Origin: a bacterium
GTDB lineage: Bacteria; CAIWAD01
DNA: 64,000 nucleotides
Reading direction: 5' to 3'
NCBI GenBank assembly: GCA_030685015.1
Contig: JAUXWS010000013.1
Span: forward strand, 10,936 to 74,935
In this document: piece by piece, positions 17,164 to 26,101 of the stretch
Layout of the letters: every line of letters begins with the position of its first letter
Position numbering within the stretch: position 1 is the first letter of the stretch
Notes under the pieces: generated by a model
The model's input: the letters and a program-made list of their open reading frames with translations, nothing else
Databases searched by the model: none
What the model was told of the DNA's origin: nothing
Position numbers and translations under genes: made by a program

Positions 17164-17981
17164 TGTATCCCACCCTGTTCCAGATCGGCCACTTCCGGCT
17201 TTCCACCTACGGCTTCATGATGATGGTGGCCTTCCTGGCCGGCATCACCCTGGCCATCCGGCGGGGCCGCGCGCGGGGCATCGAGAAGACCTTCATCCAG
17301 GACCTGTCGGCCGTCATCCTGCTCGCGTCGCTGGCCGGCGCCCGCCTCCTTTACGTGGCCACCCACCTGGACGAGTTCAGGGGCGACTGGCTGGCCGTGA
17401 TCAACCCCTTCCAGCAGGACGGCAACTTCGGCATCGCCGGACTGGTCCTGCTGGGCGGCGTGCTGGCCGCCATCCCCGCCACCGTCTGGTACTCCCGCAG
17501 ACGGGGCCAGCATGTGCTGGAGGTCGTCGACCTGCTCTCCCCCAGCCTGGCCCTGGGCATGGCCCTGGGCCGGGTGGGCTGCCTGCTCAACGGCTGCTGC
17601 TACGGCAAGGCCTGCGAGTGCGCCTGGGCCATCACCTATCCGTCGCACAGCCCCCTGCACAGCCTGGGAGCGGTGCATCCCACCCAGCTCTATCTCATCG
17701 TGGGCAACCTGGCCCTGATGACGATCCTGCTGCTGGCGGCCCGGCGCCGGTCCTTCCCGGGCCGGATCTTCGCCCTCTTCCTGCTGCTCTACTCCCCCTT
17801 GCGTTTCACGGTGGAGTTCATGCGCGACCACGAGGCGGCCATGATCATCGGCCGCCTGGGCGGCTGGGATGTCACCACCAGCCAGTTGCTCACCCTGGGC
17901 ATGTTCATCATGGGCGCCATGCTCTACGCCTGGTGGCGCCGCCTGGCCCAATCCATGCCAAGCGGAGAGGGTCCCCGATGA
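17163..17981 (+). CDS. lgt: prolipoprotein diacylglyceryl transferase
   Basis: A 272-residue inner-membrane enzyme with about seven membrane helices that attaches diacylglycerol from phosphatidylglycerol to the lipobox cysteine of prolipoproteins. The Lgt signature GRVGCLLNGCCYG is at 136-148, and HPTQLYLIVGN follows in the next segment. The start shares one base with the rsmI stop (TGATG). A likely substrate in this window is the NlpC/P60 lipoprotein at 36.3-37.0 kb. Confidence 0.93.
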   Translation: MYPTLFQIGHFRLSTYGFMMMVAFLAGITLAIRRGRARGIEKTFIQDLSAVILLASLAGARLLYVATHLDEFRGDWLAVINPFQQDGNFGIAGLVLLGGVLAAIPATVWYSRRRGQHVLEVVDLLSPSLALGMALGRVGCLLNGCCYGKACECAWAITYPSHSPLHSLGAVHPTQLYLIVGNLALMTILLLAARRRSFPGRIFALFLLLYSPLRFTVEFMRDHEAAMIIGRLGGWDVTTSQLLTLGMFIMGAMLYAWWRRLAQSMPSGEGPR

Positions 17982-18607
17982 AGGGTCTCCTGCTCAGTTT
18001 CGAGGGCCTGGACGGCTGCGGCAAGAGCACGCAGCTGCGCCTGGCGGCGGACTGGCTGCGCGCCCGTGGCGAGGATCCGGCCGTCTACCGCGAACCGGGC
18101 GGCTCCACCGTCTCGGAAGCCATCCGCGCCATCCTGCTCGACACCGCCCACACGGCCATGGCCGGCGAGACAGAGCTGCTCCTCTACACGGCGGCGCGCG
18201 TCCAGCTGCTGCGCGAACGAGTCCTGCCCGACCTGGCGGCCGGTCGCATCGTCCTCCTGGACCGCTTCGCCGACAGCACGACGGCCTACCAGGGCCACGG
18301 ACGCGGCCTTCCGCTGGATCTGGTGGAGGACCTCAACGCCCAGGTGCGGCGCCTGGCCTGGCCCCGGCGCACCTGGTGGCTGGACCTGCCCGTGCGGACG
18401 GCCCTCGCCCGTTGTTCCGGCGAGGACCGCCTGGAACGCTCCGGCATGGAGTTCTTCACCCGGGTGGCGGAGGGCTACGCCGCCATCGCCGGCCTGGAAC
18501 CCGACCGGGTGCGGCGCGTGGACGCCGCCGGCGCTCCCCCCGTCGTCTTCGCCCGCATCGAGCCCGACCTCGCCCGCCTGATCACAGGCAGAAAGGATCT
18601 CCCATGA
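17978..18607 (+). CDS. tmk: thymidylate kinase
   Basis: A 209-residue kinase that converts dTMP to dTDP with ATP. The P-loop FEGLDGCGKST (8-18), the REPGGS substrate loop and the DRFADSTTAYQG segment (about 88-99) are all present. Normal length. The ATG overlaps the lgt stop (ATGA) and the stop overlaps ctpA (ATGA), so it sits inside the operon. Upstream in-frame ATGs fall within lgt and are rejected. Confidence 0.93.
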   Translation: MKGLLLSFEGLDGCGKSTQLRLAADWLRARGEDPAVYREPGGSTVSEAIRAILLDTAHTAMAGETELLLYTAARVQLLRERVLPDLAAGRIVLLDRFADSTTAYQGHGRGLPLDLVEDLNAQVRRLAWPRRTWWLDLPVRTALARCSGEDRLERSGMEFFTRVAEGYAAIAGLEPDRVRRVDAAGAPPVVFARIEPDLARLITGRKDLP

Positions 18608-20274
18608 CACGCCGGCCCACCCTCATCCTCGTCCTGCTGGTCGCCCTGGCCACCTTGCCACTTCCGGCCGCGAACCGGGCGCCGGACCGGGACACCTACA
18701 TGCGCCAGGTCCACGACAACCTGGTCCGCTTTGGCGAGGTCTACCGCAACCTGGCCTTCCGCTACGTGGACCAGATCAACCCGGAGGCGGCGATGACGGC
18801 CGCCATCCGCGGCCTGATGGACGAGCTGGACCCCTACTCGGACTACTATCTGGAGGAAGCGGCGCAGGATCTGGACGACATGTCGCGCGGCCAATACGGC
18901 GGCATCGGGATGGAGGTGGGCCTGCGCGGCTCCGACAAGCGCGTCACCGTGATCAGCCCCTTCGAGGGCTCGCCCGCCTGGAAGGCCGGCCTCCTGCCGG
19001 GCGACGAGATCGTCACGGTGGACGGCGCGCCGGTCACGGGCAAGGCCCTGTCCGACGCCGTCCGCCTCATCAAGGGCGAGGTCGGCACCAGCGTCACCCT
19101 CGGCATCCGCCGCGCCGGCGCCAAGGAGGTGCAGGACTACACCCTGACCCGGCAGTTGATCGCCATCCAGGACGTCAAGTTCGCCGAGATGACGGACCCC
19201 GCCACCGGCACGGGCTACATCCGGCTGGCGCGTTTCTCCGGCCAGGCGGGGGAGGATCTGGCGGCCGCCCTCGAGCAGCTCAAGGCCCAGGGCATGCGCC
19301 GCCTGGTGCTGGATCTGCGCGGCAACCCGGGCGGCCTCCTGCGCGAGGCGGCGGCCGTTGCCGAGCTCTTCCTTGAGCAGGGCCAGACCATTGTCGTCAC
19401 CCGTGGGCGCAACCGCGAAGTGATCAAGGAAATCCAGAGCACGCGGGCGCCGGTCTTCCGCGGCGAGATGGCCGTGCTCATCGACGGCGGCAGCGCCAGC
19501 GCCAGCGAGATCGTGGCCGGCAGCCTGCAGGACCACGACCGCGCCGTCATCGTGGGAGAGCAGAGCTTCGGCAAGGGCCTCGTGCAAAGCGTGCTGGACC
19601 TGGACGACGAGGCCAAGGTCAAGTTGACCACCGCCCGCTATTACCTGCCCTCCGGCCGCCTCATCCAGCGCATCGACTACTTCGAGGACAACGAGGTGCT
19701 GGACCACCTGGCCGACTCCACCCTGGCCGACACCCTCTTCCAGACGCTGGGCGGCCGCCAGGTGATCGGCGGGCGCGGCGTCAGCCCGGACGTGGAGGTC
19801 CAGGCGGAGCGCCAGCCCTGGGTCGTGCTGGAGTTGTGGCGGGGCGCCCATTTTGTCAACTATGTCGCAGATCGCACCGCCGCCGGTTACGCCTTCCCGC
19901 CCACCAGCGATGACCGCCTCCTGGACGATTTCCAGGCCTATCTCGACGAGCAGGAGTTCCAGTTCCAGCCGCGGGGCACGGTCCAGCTGGATGAACTGGA
20001 CAAGATCCTGGCGGAGGATGAGGCAGGTGAGGCGGGCCGCCGGGCGCTGGCCGCCTTGCGCGCCGTGATGGCGGATAACCTGGCCCAGCAGTTCAAGGCC
20101 CATGGGGAGGCCATCTCCCGCATGCTGGATCTGGAGCTGGTCAGCCAGCGCGAGGGCCAGACGGCCCGCGCCCGGGAGGCCCTGCGCCACGACGAGGCCT
20201 ACCGGCAGGCCATGGCGCTGCTGGCTTCATCGTCCGGCGAGTATGAGCGCGCCCTGGGCCTGCCGGGCAGATGA
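18604..20274 (+). CDS. ctpA: S41 carboxyl-terminal processing peptidase with PDZ domain
   Basis: A 556-residue periplasmic protease with a signal peptide (about 1-23). An N-terminal helical cap is followed by a PDZ domain (about 100-185, GGIGMEVG...PGDEIVTVDG), then the S41 core. The catalytic dyad can be placed at S299 in GGSASASE and K324 in GEQSFGKG. The 25-residue spacing is as in known CtpA/D1P proteases. The C-terminal region (about 430-556) is helical and longer than in the smallest family members. It joins tmk by ATGA and the HAD gene by ATGA. Likely targets are misfolded or C-terminally tagged envelope proteins, or peptidoglycan enzymes. Confidence 0.9.
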   Translation: MTRRPTLILVLLVALATLPLPAANRAPDRDTYMRQVHDNLVRFGEVYRNLAFRYVDQINPEAAMTAAIRGLMDELDPYSDYYLEEAAQDLDDMSRGQYGGIGMEVGLRGSDKRVTVISPFEGSPAWKAGLLPGDEIVTVDGAPVTGKALSDAVRLIKGEVGTSVTLGIRRAGAKEVQDYTLTRQLIAIQDVKFAEMTDPATGTGYIRLARFSGQAGEDLAAALEQLKAQGMRRLVLDLRGNPGGLLREAAAVAELFLEQGQTIVVTRGRNREVIKEIQSTRAPVFRGEMAVLIDGGSASASEIVAGSLQDHDRAVIVGEQSFGKGLVQSVLDLDDEAKVKLTTARYYLPSGRLIQRIDYFEDNEVLDHLADSTLADTLFQTLGGRQVIGGRGVSPDVEVQAERQPWVVLELWRGAHFVNYVADRTAAGYAFPPTSDDRLLDDFQAYLDEQEFQFQPRGTVQLDELDKILAEDEAGEAGRRALAALRAVMADNLAQQFKAHGEAISRMLDLELVSQREGQTARAREALRHDEAYRQAMALLASSSGEYERALGLPGR

Positions 20275-21056
20275 GGCCGGCGCCTCCCGACGACGACGGC
20301 GGCCCGATCGTCCTCCTGGACTTCGATGGAACGATCACGCGTGATCGCGCCGGGAATCCGATCGTCTTCCTGGACTTCGATGGCACCATCACGGTGGACG
20401 ACACCCTGGTCCTCCTGCTGGATCGCTTCGGCCGGCGGCTGCCCGACGGCCGGGACTGGCGGGCGATCGAATTCGACGACAGCCTGCCCGAGCGGGTGAA
20501 ACTGCAGGCCGAGCTGGACCTGCTCGAGGTCGGGCTGGACGAGGCGCTGGCCTGGCTGGACGGAGCCAGCCGGCTGCGTCCCGGCTTCGCGGATTTCCTG
20601 GCCTGGGCGGGGCGCCACGGCCTGCAGCCCACCGTGCTCAGCGGCGGCCTCCTGCCCATCATCGAGCACGCCCTGGGACCCTTGCGCCGGGAACTGCACG
20701 CCATCCACGCCAACGACCTGCGCCTGGAGTCGGGCCGCTGGCTGGCCCTGCCTCCCGCCACGCCCCGCCTGCGCGGGTTGTGCAACCACTGCAAGACCTG
20801 GCACCTGCGCGAGGCCGCCGCGGCCCGGCGGCCGGTCATCTATATCGGCGACGGCAGCACGGACTTCTGTCCAGCGCGCGAGGCGGACCTCGTCTTCGCC
20901 CGCTCCTCCCTGGCCACACAGATGGAGGGCGAAGGGAGAAGCCATCTCCCCTTCGTTACCTTTGCCGACGTGATCCGGCGGCTGGAAGGGCTGACCCTCC
21001 GTCCGGAATCGTCCGGCCAGGCCCTGGGCCGGGCCAGGGGCCAGTCAGGCCGCTGA
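20271..21056 (+). CDS. HAD-family phosphatase with duplicated motif I
   Basis: A 261-residue phosphatase resembling the MtnX/SerB-like group. HAD motifs are motif I LDFDGTIT, motif II S124 in VLSGG, and motif IV GDGSTD (193-198). Motif I occurs twice, at 16-23 and 34-41, because an 18-codon segment is tandemly duplicated (20304-20357 and 20358 onward). The second copy has normal spacing to the rest of the fold and should be the active one (nucleophile D35, acid D37). The first would be an N-terminal extension. Substrate unknown. Starts in an ATGA overlap with ctpA. Confidence 0.75.
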   Translation: MRPAPPDDDGGPIVLLDFDGTITRDRAGNPIVFLDFDGTITVDDTLVLLLDRFGRRLPDGRDWRAIEFDDSLPERVKLQAELDLLEVGLDEALAWLDGASRLRPGFADFLAWAGRHGLQPTVLSGGLLPIIEHALGPLRRELHAIHANDLRLESGRWLALPPATPRLRGLCNHCKTWHLREAAAARRPVIYIGDGSTDFCPAREADLVFARSSLATQMEGEGRSHLPFVTFADVIRRLEGLTLRPESSGQALGRARGQSGR

Positions 21057-21093
21057 CCGGCGCCTCAGCCCACAGACAAGCGAGGTCCCCCCC

Positions 21094-22239
21094 ATGCGCT
21101 TCAACACCCGCGCCATTCATGCCGGCGAGCAGGTGGACGCCGCCAGCGGCGCCATCGGCATGCCCATCGTGCAGAGCACGACCTTCGTGCAGGAGGACAT
21201 CGGCCTCACCCGCGGCTATGACTACACGCGGGCCGGCAACCCCACCCGGGCCGCCCTCGAGGCCAACCTGGCCTCGCTTGAAGGGGCGCGCCACGGCCAT
21301 GTCTTCTCCTCCGGCCTGGCCGCGCTGCAGGGCCTCATGCACCTGCTGAAGCAGGGCGACCATCTGGTTTGCTCGGCCGGCGTCTATGGCGGGACCTGGC
21401 GCTTCCTGACCAAGGTGATGGCGCCCTGGGGCCTGCACTCGGACTTCGTGGATACGGCGGACCTGGACCAGGTGCGGGGCGCGCTGCGACCGGCGACGCG
21501 CCTCCTCTTCGTCGAGACGCCCACCAACCCCATGATGCGCCTGAGCGACATCCGCGCCCTGGCCGGCCTCTGTCAGGAACGCAAGATCCTGCTGGTGGTG
21601 GACAACACCTTCCTCTCACCCTACTTCCAGACGCCCCTTGAGCTGGGCGCCGACATCGTCCTGCACTCCTGCACCAAGTACCTGGGCGGACACAGCGACA
21701 TCCTGATGGGCGCCCTGCTCCACAGCCGCGACGACCTGCAGGAGGCCCTGGCCTTCGTGCAGAAGAGCGCGGGGGCCGTGCCCGGGCCCTTCGATTGCTT
21801 CCTCATGCTGCGCTCGACCAAGACCCTGGGCCTGCGCATGGAGCGGCATTTCGAGAACGCCCTGCGCGTCGCGCATTTCCTGGACGAGAACCCGGCCGTG
21901 CGCGCCGTCCATTACCCCGGCCTGGAGAGCCACCCGCAGTACGATCTGGCCCACCACCAGATGCGCGGCTTCGGCGGCATGCTTTCCTTTGAGTTGAAGG
22001 ACTACGAGACCGCCCGCGCGGTGGCCCGCCACCTGCGTCTCTTCAAGCTGGCGGAGTCCCTGGGCGGCGTCGAGAGCCTGGTCAACCACCCGGCCGGCAT
22101 GACCCATGCCTCCGTCCCCCGGGTGCAGCGCGAGGCCTACGGCCTGACCGACGCCCTGCTGCGCCTGTCGGTGGGCGTGGAGGACGTGGAGGATCTCATC
22201 GAGGACCTCTCCCTCGCCCTGGCCAGGGTGGGCGGCTGA
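21094..22239 (+). CDS. trans-sulfuration PLP enzyme (cystathionine lyase/synthase family)
   Basis: A 381-residue Cys/Met-metabolism PLP enzyme. The opening FNTRAIHAGEQ, YDYTRAGNPTR (42-52), FSSGLAAL and the PLP lysine K195 in HSCTKYLGGHSD (191-202) are clear family marks. Members include cystathionine gamma-synthase (MetB), beta-lyase (MetC), gamma-lyase and methionine gamma-lyase, and short motifs do not separate these safely. The C-terminal SLGGVESLVNHPAGMTHAS stretch is shared by gamma-synthase and gamma-lyase forms. It starts 37 bases after the HAD gene with no terminator seen, so could be in the same transcript. Confidence 0.88.
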   Translation: MRFNTRAIHAGEQVDAASGAIGMPIVQSTTFVQEDIGLTRGYDYTRAGNPTRAALEANLASLEGARHGHVFSSGLAALQGLMHLLKQGDHLVCSAGVYGGTWRFLTKVMAPWGLHSDFVDTADLDQVRGALRPATRLLFVETPTNPMMRLSDIRALAGLCQERKILLVVDNTFLSPYFQTPLELGADIVLHSCTKYLGGHSDILMGALLHSRDDLQEALAFVQKSAGAVPGPFDCFLMLRSTKTLGLRMERHFENALRVAHFLDENPAVRAVHYPGLESHPQYDLAHHQMRGFGGMLSFELKDYETARAVARHLRLFKLAESLGGVESLVNHPAGMTHASVPRVQREAYGLTDALLRLSVGVEDVEDLIEDLSLALARVGG

Positions 22240-22410
22240 GACCCCCTGGTCGACTTCGGGCGGTCATGGGGAGGACGGGGCAGGGCCGGCGGCGGCCCCG
22301 AGCCCGGTGATGGGTGCGGGACCTGGAACGCTTTGGGCTGGTCCGTCGCCCGCGTGCCCCGCGTCCATCCATGCGAATCCGTGCCTGGGACACGTTGAAG
22401 GAGCGAGGGC

Positions 22411-23172
22411 ATGAGCGAAGCGACCTGGACCACCGCCATCACCAAGACGGCCGCCGGTGAACTGCGCGTGCGCGGCTACGCCATCACCGACCTGATCGCG
22501 CGGCTCAGCTTCGCGCAGACCGTCTTCCTCATCCTGAAGGGGGAGCTGCCCACGGCGGCGGAGGCCCGCATGATGGAGGGCCTGCTCGTCTCCTCCATCG
22601 ACCACGGCATCACGCCCCCCTCCAACCTGGCGGCGCGCACGGTGCTGAGCGGCGGCAACAGCCTCAACGCCGCCGTGGCGGCGGGCATCCTCACCATCGG
22701 GGACAGCCACGGGGGCGCCATCGAACAATGCGCGCGCATCCTCCAGGAGGCGGTGGCGGCGGGGGAGGACGCTCCGACGCTGGCGGCGCGCTTCAAAGCG
22801 GCGGGCCGGCGCCTCCCCGGCTTCGGGCATCGCATCCACGCCCGCGACCCGCGTTCCAGCGCCCTGCTGGAGCTGGCCGACCAGTGCGGTTTCACCGGTC
22901 CGCACATCCGCCTGGCGACGGCCTTGATGGAGGAGCTGGAGCGCGGCACGGACAAGAAGCTGCCCCTCAACGTGGACGGCGCCATCGCCGCCGTCATCTC
23001 GGAGATGGGCTTCGACTGGCGCCTGGGCAAGGGCTTCTTCATCATCGCCCGCACCCCCGGCCTGGTCGCCCATGTCTTCGAGGAATGGACGACCCAGAAG
23101 CCCATGCGCAGGCTGGGCCCCCTGGGCGGTGAATACGCCGGGCCGGCGGATCGCGAGCTGCCCTCGTCCTGA
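22411..23172 (+). CDS. citryl-CoA lyase / short citrate synthase homologue
   Basis: A 253-residue protein of the citrate synthase fold, much shorter than true citrate synthase (about 430). It matches the stand-alone citryl-CoA lyase type, which splits citryl-CoA to acetyl-CoA and oxaloacetate. The catalytic triad of the superfamily is kept: H65 in SIDHGITPPSN, H140 in PGFGHRIH and D189 in NVDGAIAA. In Hydrogenobacter the partner is citryl-CoA synthetase, working in the reductive TCA cycle. No partner gene is present here, so direction and pathway remain open. A 171-base gap precedes it. Confidence 0.75.
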   Translation: MSEATWTTAITKTAAGELRVRGYAITDLIARLSFAQTVFLILKGELPTAAEARMMEGLLVSSIDHGITPPSNLAARTVLSGGNSLNAAVAAGILTIGDSHGGAIEQCARILQEAVAAGEDAPTLAARFKAAGRRLPGFGHRIHARDPRSSALLELADQCGFTGPHIRLATALMEELERGTDKKLPLNVDGAIAAVISEMGFDWRLGKGFFIIARTPGLVAHVFEEWTTQKPMRRLGPLGGEYAGPADRELPSS

Positions 23173-23251
23173 GGGCCGGACCTCCCTGGGCGGCGGGTCG
23201 ACGGGGAAGGGCGGAGAGCATGGTGGATCAGAGTCGTGGCGAGGTCGGACG

Positions 23252-23869
23252 ATGTTGTTGAGGGCCCTCTTCCGCGGCGGCTTCATCGGCGGCCTGCTCG
23301 CCTTCCTCTGGACCGCCTTCTCCTGGTCCATCCTCGCCTGGCACCGTCCCACCGTCCTCCCCCTGGCCGACGAGGCGGCGGCGGCGGACTTCCTGCGGGT
23401 CCAGGCCCCGCGCTCCGGGGTCTACCTGCTGCCCAACCCGCACCATCCACCCGCCGGGCTCGAGCTTGATTCGTTGGTCGCCCACCTGGACCGCCAGGTG
23501 GCGGCCGCGGCCCAGGGACCGGTCTCCTTTCTCGCCGTGCGGGCCCAGGGCCAGAACCTGGCCCATCCCGCCTTTTTCCTCAACACCCTGCTCATCCATG
23601 TGGCGGGCGCCATCCTGCTGACGCTGCTGGCCTGGCAGTTGCGGGGCGGGAGCTACTGGCGACGCTGGGGCGGTCTCATGCTGGCCGTGGCGGCGGGCGG
23701 GGTGGTCAACCAACTGCCCTACTGGAACTGGTGGCACGCCGGTCCGGCCTGGACCCTGACCAACTTGGCCGACCTGCTGGCCGGCTGGGGCCTGGCCGGG
23801 CTCTTCATCGCCTGGGCGGTCGGACCGGATCGGCGGCGGACGCACAGGCCCGGGGCGCCGACGGCCTGA
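23252..23869 (+). CDS. hypothetical four-helix membrane protein
   Basis: A 205-residue integral membrane protein. A first helix near 8-30 ends FSWSILAWHRPT. An extracytoplasmic loop follows that contains SGVYLLPNPHHPP, then helices near 110-130, 138-155 and 170-190. I recall unnamed proteins with the same 'SW..LPWH' and 'SGVY..P' layout, but no function is established for them. Start at the ATG 23252, since upstream in-frame ATGs belong to the preceding gene. It lies 79 bases behind the citryl-CoA lyase gene and may be co-transcribed. Confidence 0.6.
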   Translation: MLLRALFRGGFIGGLLAFLWTAFSWSILAWHRPTVLPLADEAAAADFLRVQAPRSGVYLLPNPHHPPAGLELDSLVAHLDRQVAAAAQGPVSFLAVRAQGQNLAHPAFFLNTLLIHVAGAILLTLLAWQLRGGSYWRRWGGLMLAVAAGGVVNQLPYWNWWHAGPAWTLTNLADLLAGWGLAGLFIAWAVGPDRRRTHRPGAPTA

Positions 23870-23882
23870 GGCTGGAGACTGT

Positions 23883-23903
23883 CAGCCTGTCGGACCTGGC
23901 CGG
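23883..23903. repeat. solo end of the 162-bp hairpin repeat
   Basis: CAGCCTGTCGGACCTGGCC matches the terminal 19 bases of the hairpin element at 11665 with one mismatch. The rest of the element is missing. It lies in the 35-base gap between two convergent genes and may be a decayed remnant or an independent use of the same end sequence. Confidence 0.5.
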
Positions 23904-23904
23904 C

Positions 23905-25038
23905 TCAGTCGGATTCCAGGCGCCAGCGCAGTCCCAGGCCGGCACGCAGCACCTCGAAATCCTTGACGCGGGAGATGCCGCCCCAGGCCGCCTCGCTGTC
24001 CCGCCACTCGCGCTCCACCACCGGGATGAGGGTGAGGGAGGCGCCAAGGGCGAGGCGTCCGCGCAGGCTGAGCAGGATGCGGCGGTCGTGGCGGCCGTAG
24101 TGGAAGGGATCCTGCAGCTCGCCCAGGCGGCTCTGGTACCAGCGGTCGCGCAGGGTCAGCCCGGCGTCCAGGCCGGCCGCCCGCGTTCCCCAGCGGCCGC
24201 TCCAGCCCAATGAGAGGCTGTACTGGTCCTCCTGGTGGCTGCCGTCGCCGCCTTCGCTGTCCACGCCCAGATTCACCGTGCCCACGCCCTGGCTCCCCGT
24301 GTAGCCCACATTGTGGGTGTCGCTGAAGCGCCAACCCAGCCCGGCGCTGAGGCCGGCCGGCATGCGCCAGCCGAGGTCCAGACCCAGGGACCACGCCTCC
24401 CCGTCATACTCGGTGAACCAGGGATTGTAGGACTCCCGGTCCCAGGCCGCGCTGAGCGAGAGGCCCGGCTGGCGCAGCCAGGGTCCACGATCCGGGCCGC
24501 GGGCCTTGAGCACCAGCTCGATCTGGTCGCTGTCGAAGGTGGCGCCCCGTTCGGCGCCTGTGTCGCGGTCCAGGAAGCGGCGGATGTAGTAGTTGTCCAG
24601 GGTGCGCCAGTTCAGCTCCGTGCCCCAGCCAGGGCGGGGCTGCCAGGCGCCGCTCAGCCGGTGGCTGGCGTAGGTGTTGGCCGGGCTGCCCTCGTACTGT
24701 GTCCACTTGCCGTCCCAGCTCAGGCTGAGACGACCCTGGCCGGGGCGGCCGCCCGCCCATCTCTGCAGGGCGGCGAAGGGCCCCTGGCGGGAGCGCAGGC
24801 GCCACTGGAGAGCGAGGCCCAGGCGGTGGTCGACCCGCAGGGCGCCCGCCCCCTCCACATCCGGCTGGAAGGAGGGGTCCCGTTTCAACCGGCTGCGGTC
24901 GCTGTCCGACAGGCGCAGGATGTTGTCGTCGGCGACCAGGCGCTCCTCAAGGCTGATCGTCCAATCCGGCGCATGCCAGGCGGCCATCGCCGGCAGGGCG
25001 ATCGCCAGCAGGGCGATGAGATGCAGGACGCGCCGCAC
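23905..25038 (-). CDS. predicted outer-membrane beta-barrel protein of the poly-gamma-glutamate operon
   Basis: A 377-residue protein with a signal peptide (about 1-20, ending AMAAW). The remainder is alternating polar and hydrophobic strands rich in Trp, Tyr, Gly and Arg, such as LGLALQWRLRS and AGLGWRFSDTHNVGYTG. Aromatic residues sit at the ends of strands and the last strand is LGLRWRLESD, as in a barrel. No family is recognised. It begins one base after the preceding secreted-protein gene at the tail of pgsBCW. A role as outer-membrane exit for the polymer is therefore inferred, not shown. Confidence 0.6.
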   Translation of the reverse strand: MRRVLHLIALLAIALPAMAAWHAPDWTISLEERLVADDNILRLSDSDRSRLKRDPSFQPDVEGAGALRVDHRLGLALQWRLRSRQGPFAALQRWAGGRPGQGRLSLSWDGKWTQYEGSPANTYASHRLSGAWQPRPGWGTELNWRTLDNYYIRRFLDRDTGAERGATFDSDQIELVLKARGPDRGPWLRQPGLSLSAAWDRESYNPWFTEYDGEAWSLGLDLGWRMPAGLSAGLGWRFSDTHNVGYTGSQGVGTVNLGVDSEGGDGSHQEDQYSLSLGWSGRWGTRAAGLDAGLTLRDRWYQSRLGELQDPFHYGRHDRRILLSLRGRLALGASLTLIPVVEREWRDSEAAWGGISRVKDFEVLRAGLGLRWRLESD

Positions 25039-25039
25039 C

Positions 25040-26008
25040 TCAGCTCCCGCTGTGGCGCAGGGCTTCGCGGGGCATGAGGAAGCGCAGGTTCACCTCGCGC
25101 CCGCTGTCCTGGAACTTCACGGCATACTGGTGGCGGCCGGCCGGCACCTCGATGTAGATGACCTCGCCGCGGGCCGGCATGGTGTTGTCCTTGCCCACGT
25201 AGGTGGCCGCGGTGCTGCGCCGTCCGCGCAGGACCCAGGTGTTCTTCAGGAGGCCGTCCTCATGAACTTTGAGCTGGTATTTCTGCTGGCCCGTCATCGT
25301 GGTGTTCCAGTCCAGCCGGCTGATCACCTTGACGACGGTGGGACCCGTCACATCCAGCTGCAACTCGGAGCCGGAGGCCAGCACCTGGTAGGTGGCGCGC
25401 TTGTCCTGGACGGCGATGTTGCGCGTGGCACCGCCGCCCCGGGGCAGCAGGTCCACCGTGCCGCCCTTGGGCATGGGCTGCAGGGCCTTGGATTGCAACC
25501 GGAGGAACACGTTCTCCGAGAGCAGGCCCTCCGTCTGGAAACTGATGTCGTGCGTGCCGTAGGGGATGCGGATCTCCTCGGTGATCGAGGCGGAAAGACG
25601 CGGCCACTTGGCGGGGGTGGCGAACTCGGGCGCCTCCTTGGGCGGTTGCAGGTGGACCGTGCGGGAGCGGACCATGGGCAGGCGCAGGGTGCCGCCCGGT
25701 TGGCCGTCCAGATTCCAGGAGATCAGGTTCTCCTTGCCTTTGAGCTTGCTGCGCCAGGGGGCGCGTGCCACCACGCGGAGCACGGCCGGCCCGTTGACGG
25801 AGGCCTTCATCGCGCCGCCCTTGTCCAGTTGCCAGTAGACCCGCGCCTTGCCGTCCACATCCACCATGGCGCGCTTGGCGCCCTTCACGGTGCGGACGTT
25901 GACCCAGGCCGCGCCGGCCATCCCCGCCACCAGCAGCAGCGCCAGCAGCGCCCAGGGCAGGCGGGCGGCCAGCCGCCGTCCCGCTCCGGCACCCGATCGG
26001 TTGATCAT
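25040..26008 (-). CDS. secreted beta-rich protein of the poly-gamma-glutamate operon
   Basis: A 322-residue protein with an N-terminal signal or anchor helix (about 15-35, LPWALLALLLVAGMAGAA). The rest is a beta-rich, periplasmic-looking chain. Two stretches share a pattern, 'V.GPAVLRVVARAPW....KGKENLISWNLDG' and 'VTGPTVVKVISRLDWN....GQQKYQLKVHEDG', which suggests an internal duplication of a beta-sandwich unit (about 65-105 and 210-250). I do not recognise a named family. Position between pgsW and the barrel gene suggests an adaptor between inner and outer membranes. Confidence 0.6.
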   Translation of the reverse strand: MINRSGAGAGRRLAARLPWALLALLLVAGMAGAAWVNVRTVKGAKRAMVDVDGKARVYWQLDKGGAMKASVNGPAVLRVVARAPWRSKLKGKENLISWNLDGQPGGTLRLPMVRSRTVHLQPPKEAPEFATPAKWPRLSASITEEIRIPYGTHDISFQTEGLLSENVFLRLQSKALQPMPKGGTVDLLPRGGGATRNIAVQDKRATYQVLASGSELQLDVTGPTVVKVISRLDWNTTMTGQQKYQLKVHEDGLLKNTWVLRGRRSTAATYVGKDNTMPARGEVIYIEVPAGRHQYAVKFQDSGREVNLRFLMPREALRHSGS

Positions 26009-26101
26009 GTCTCCTCCTTCGTGCTCGCGCCCGCCCCACGCCTGGTCCGGACATGTCCTTCATGGCCGGCCCGTCTTCATCGGCCGGGGCGGCCCTGGTC
26101 A

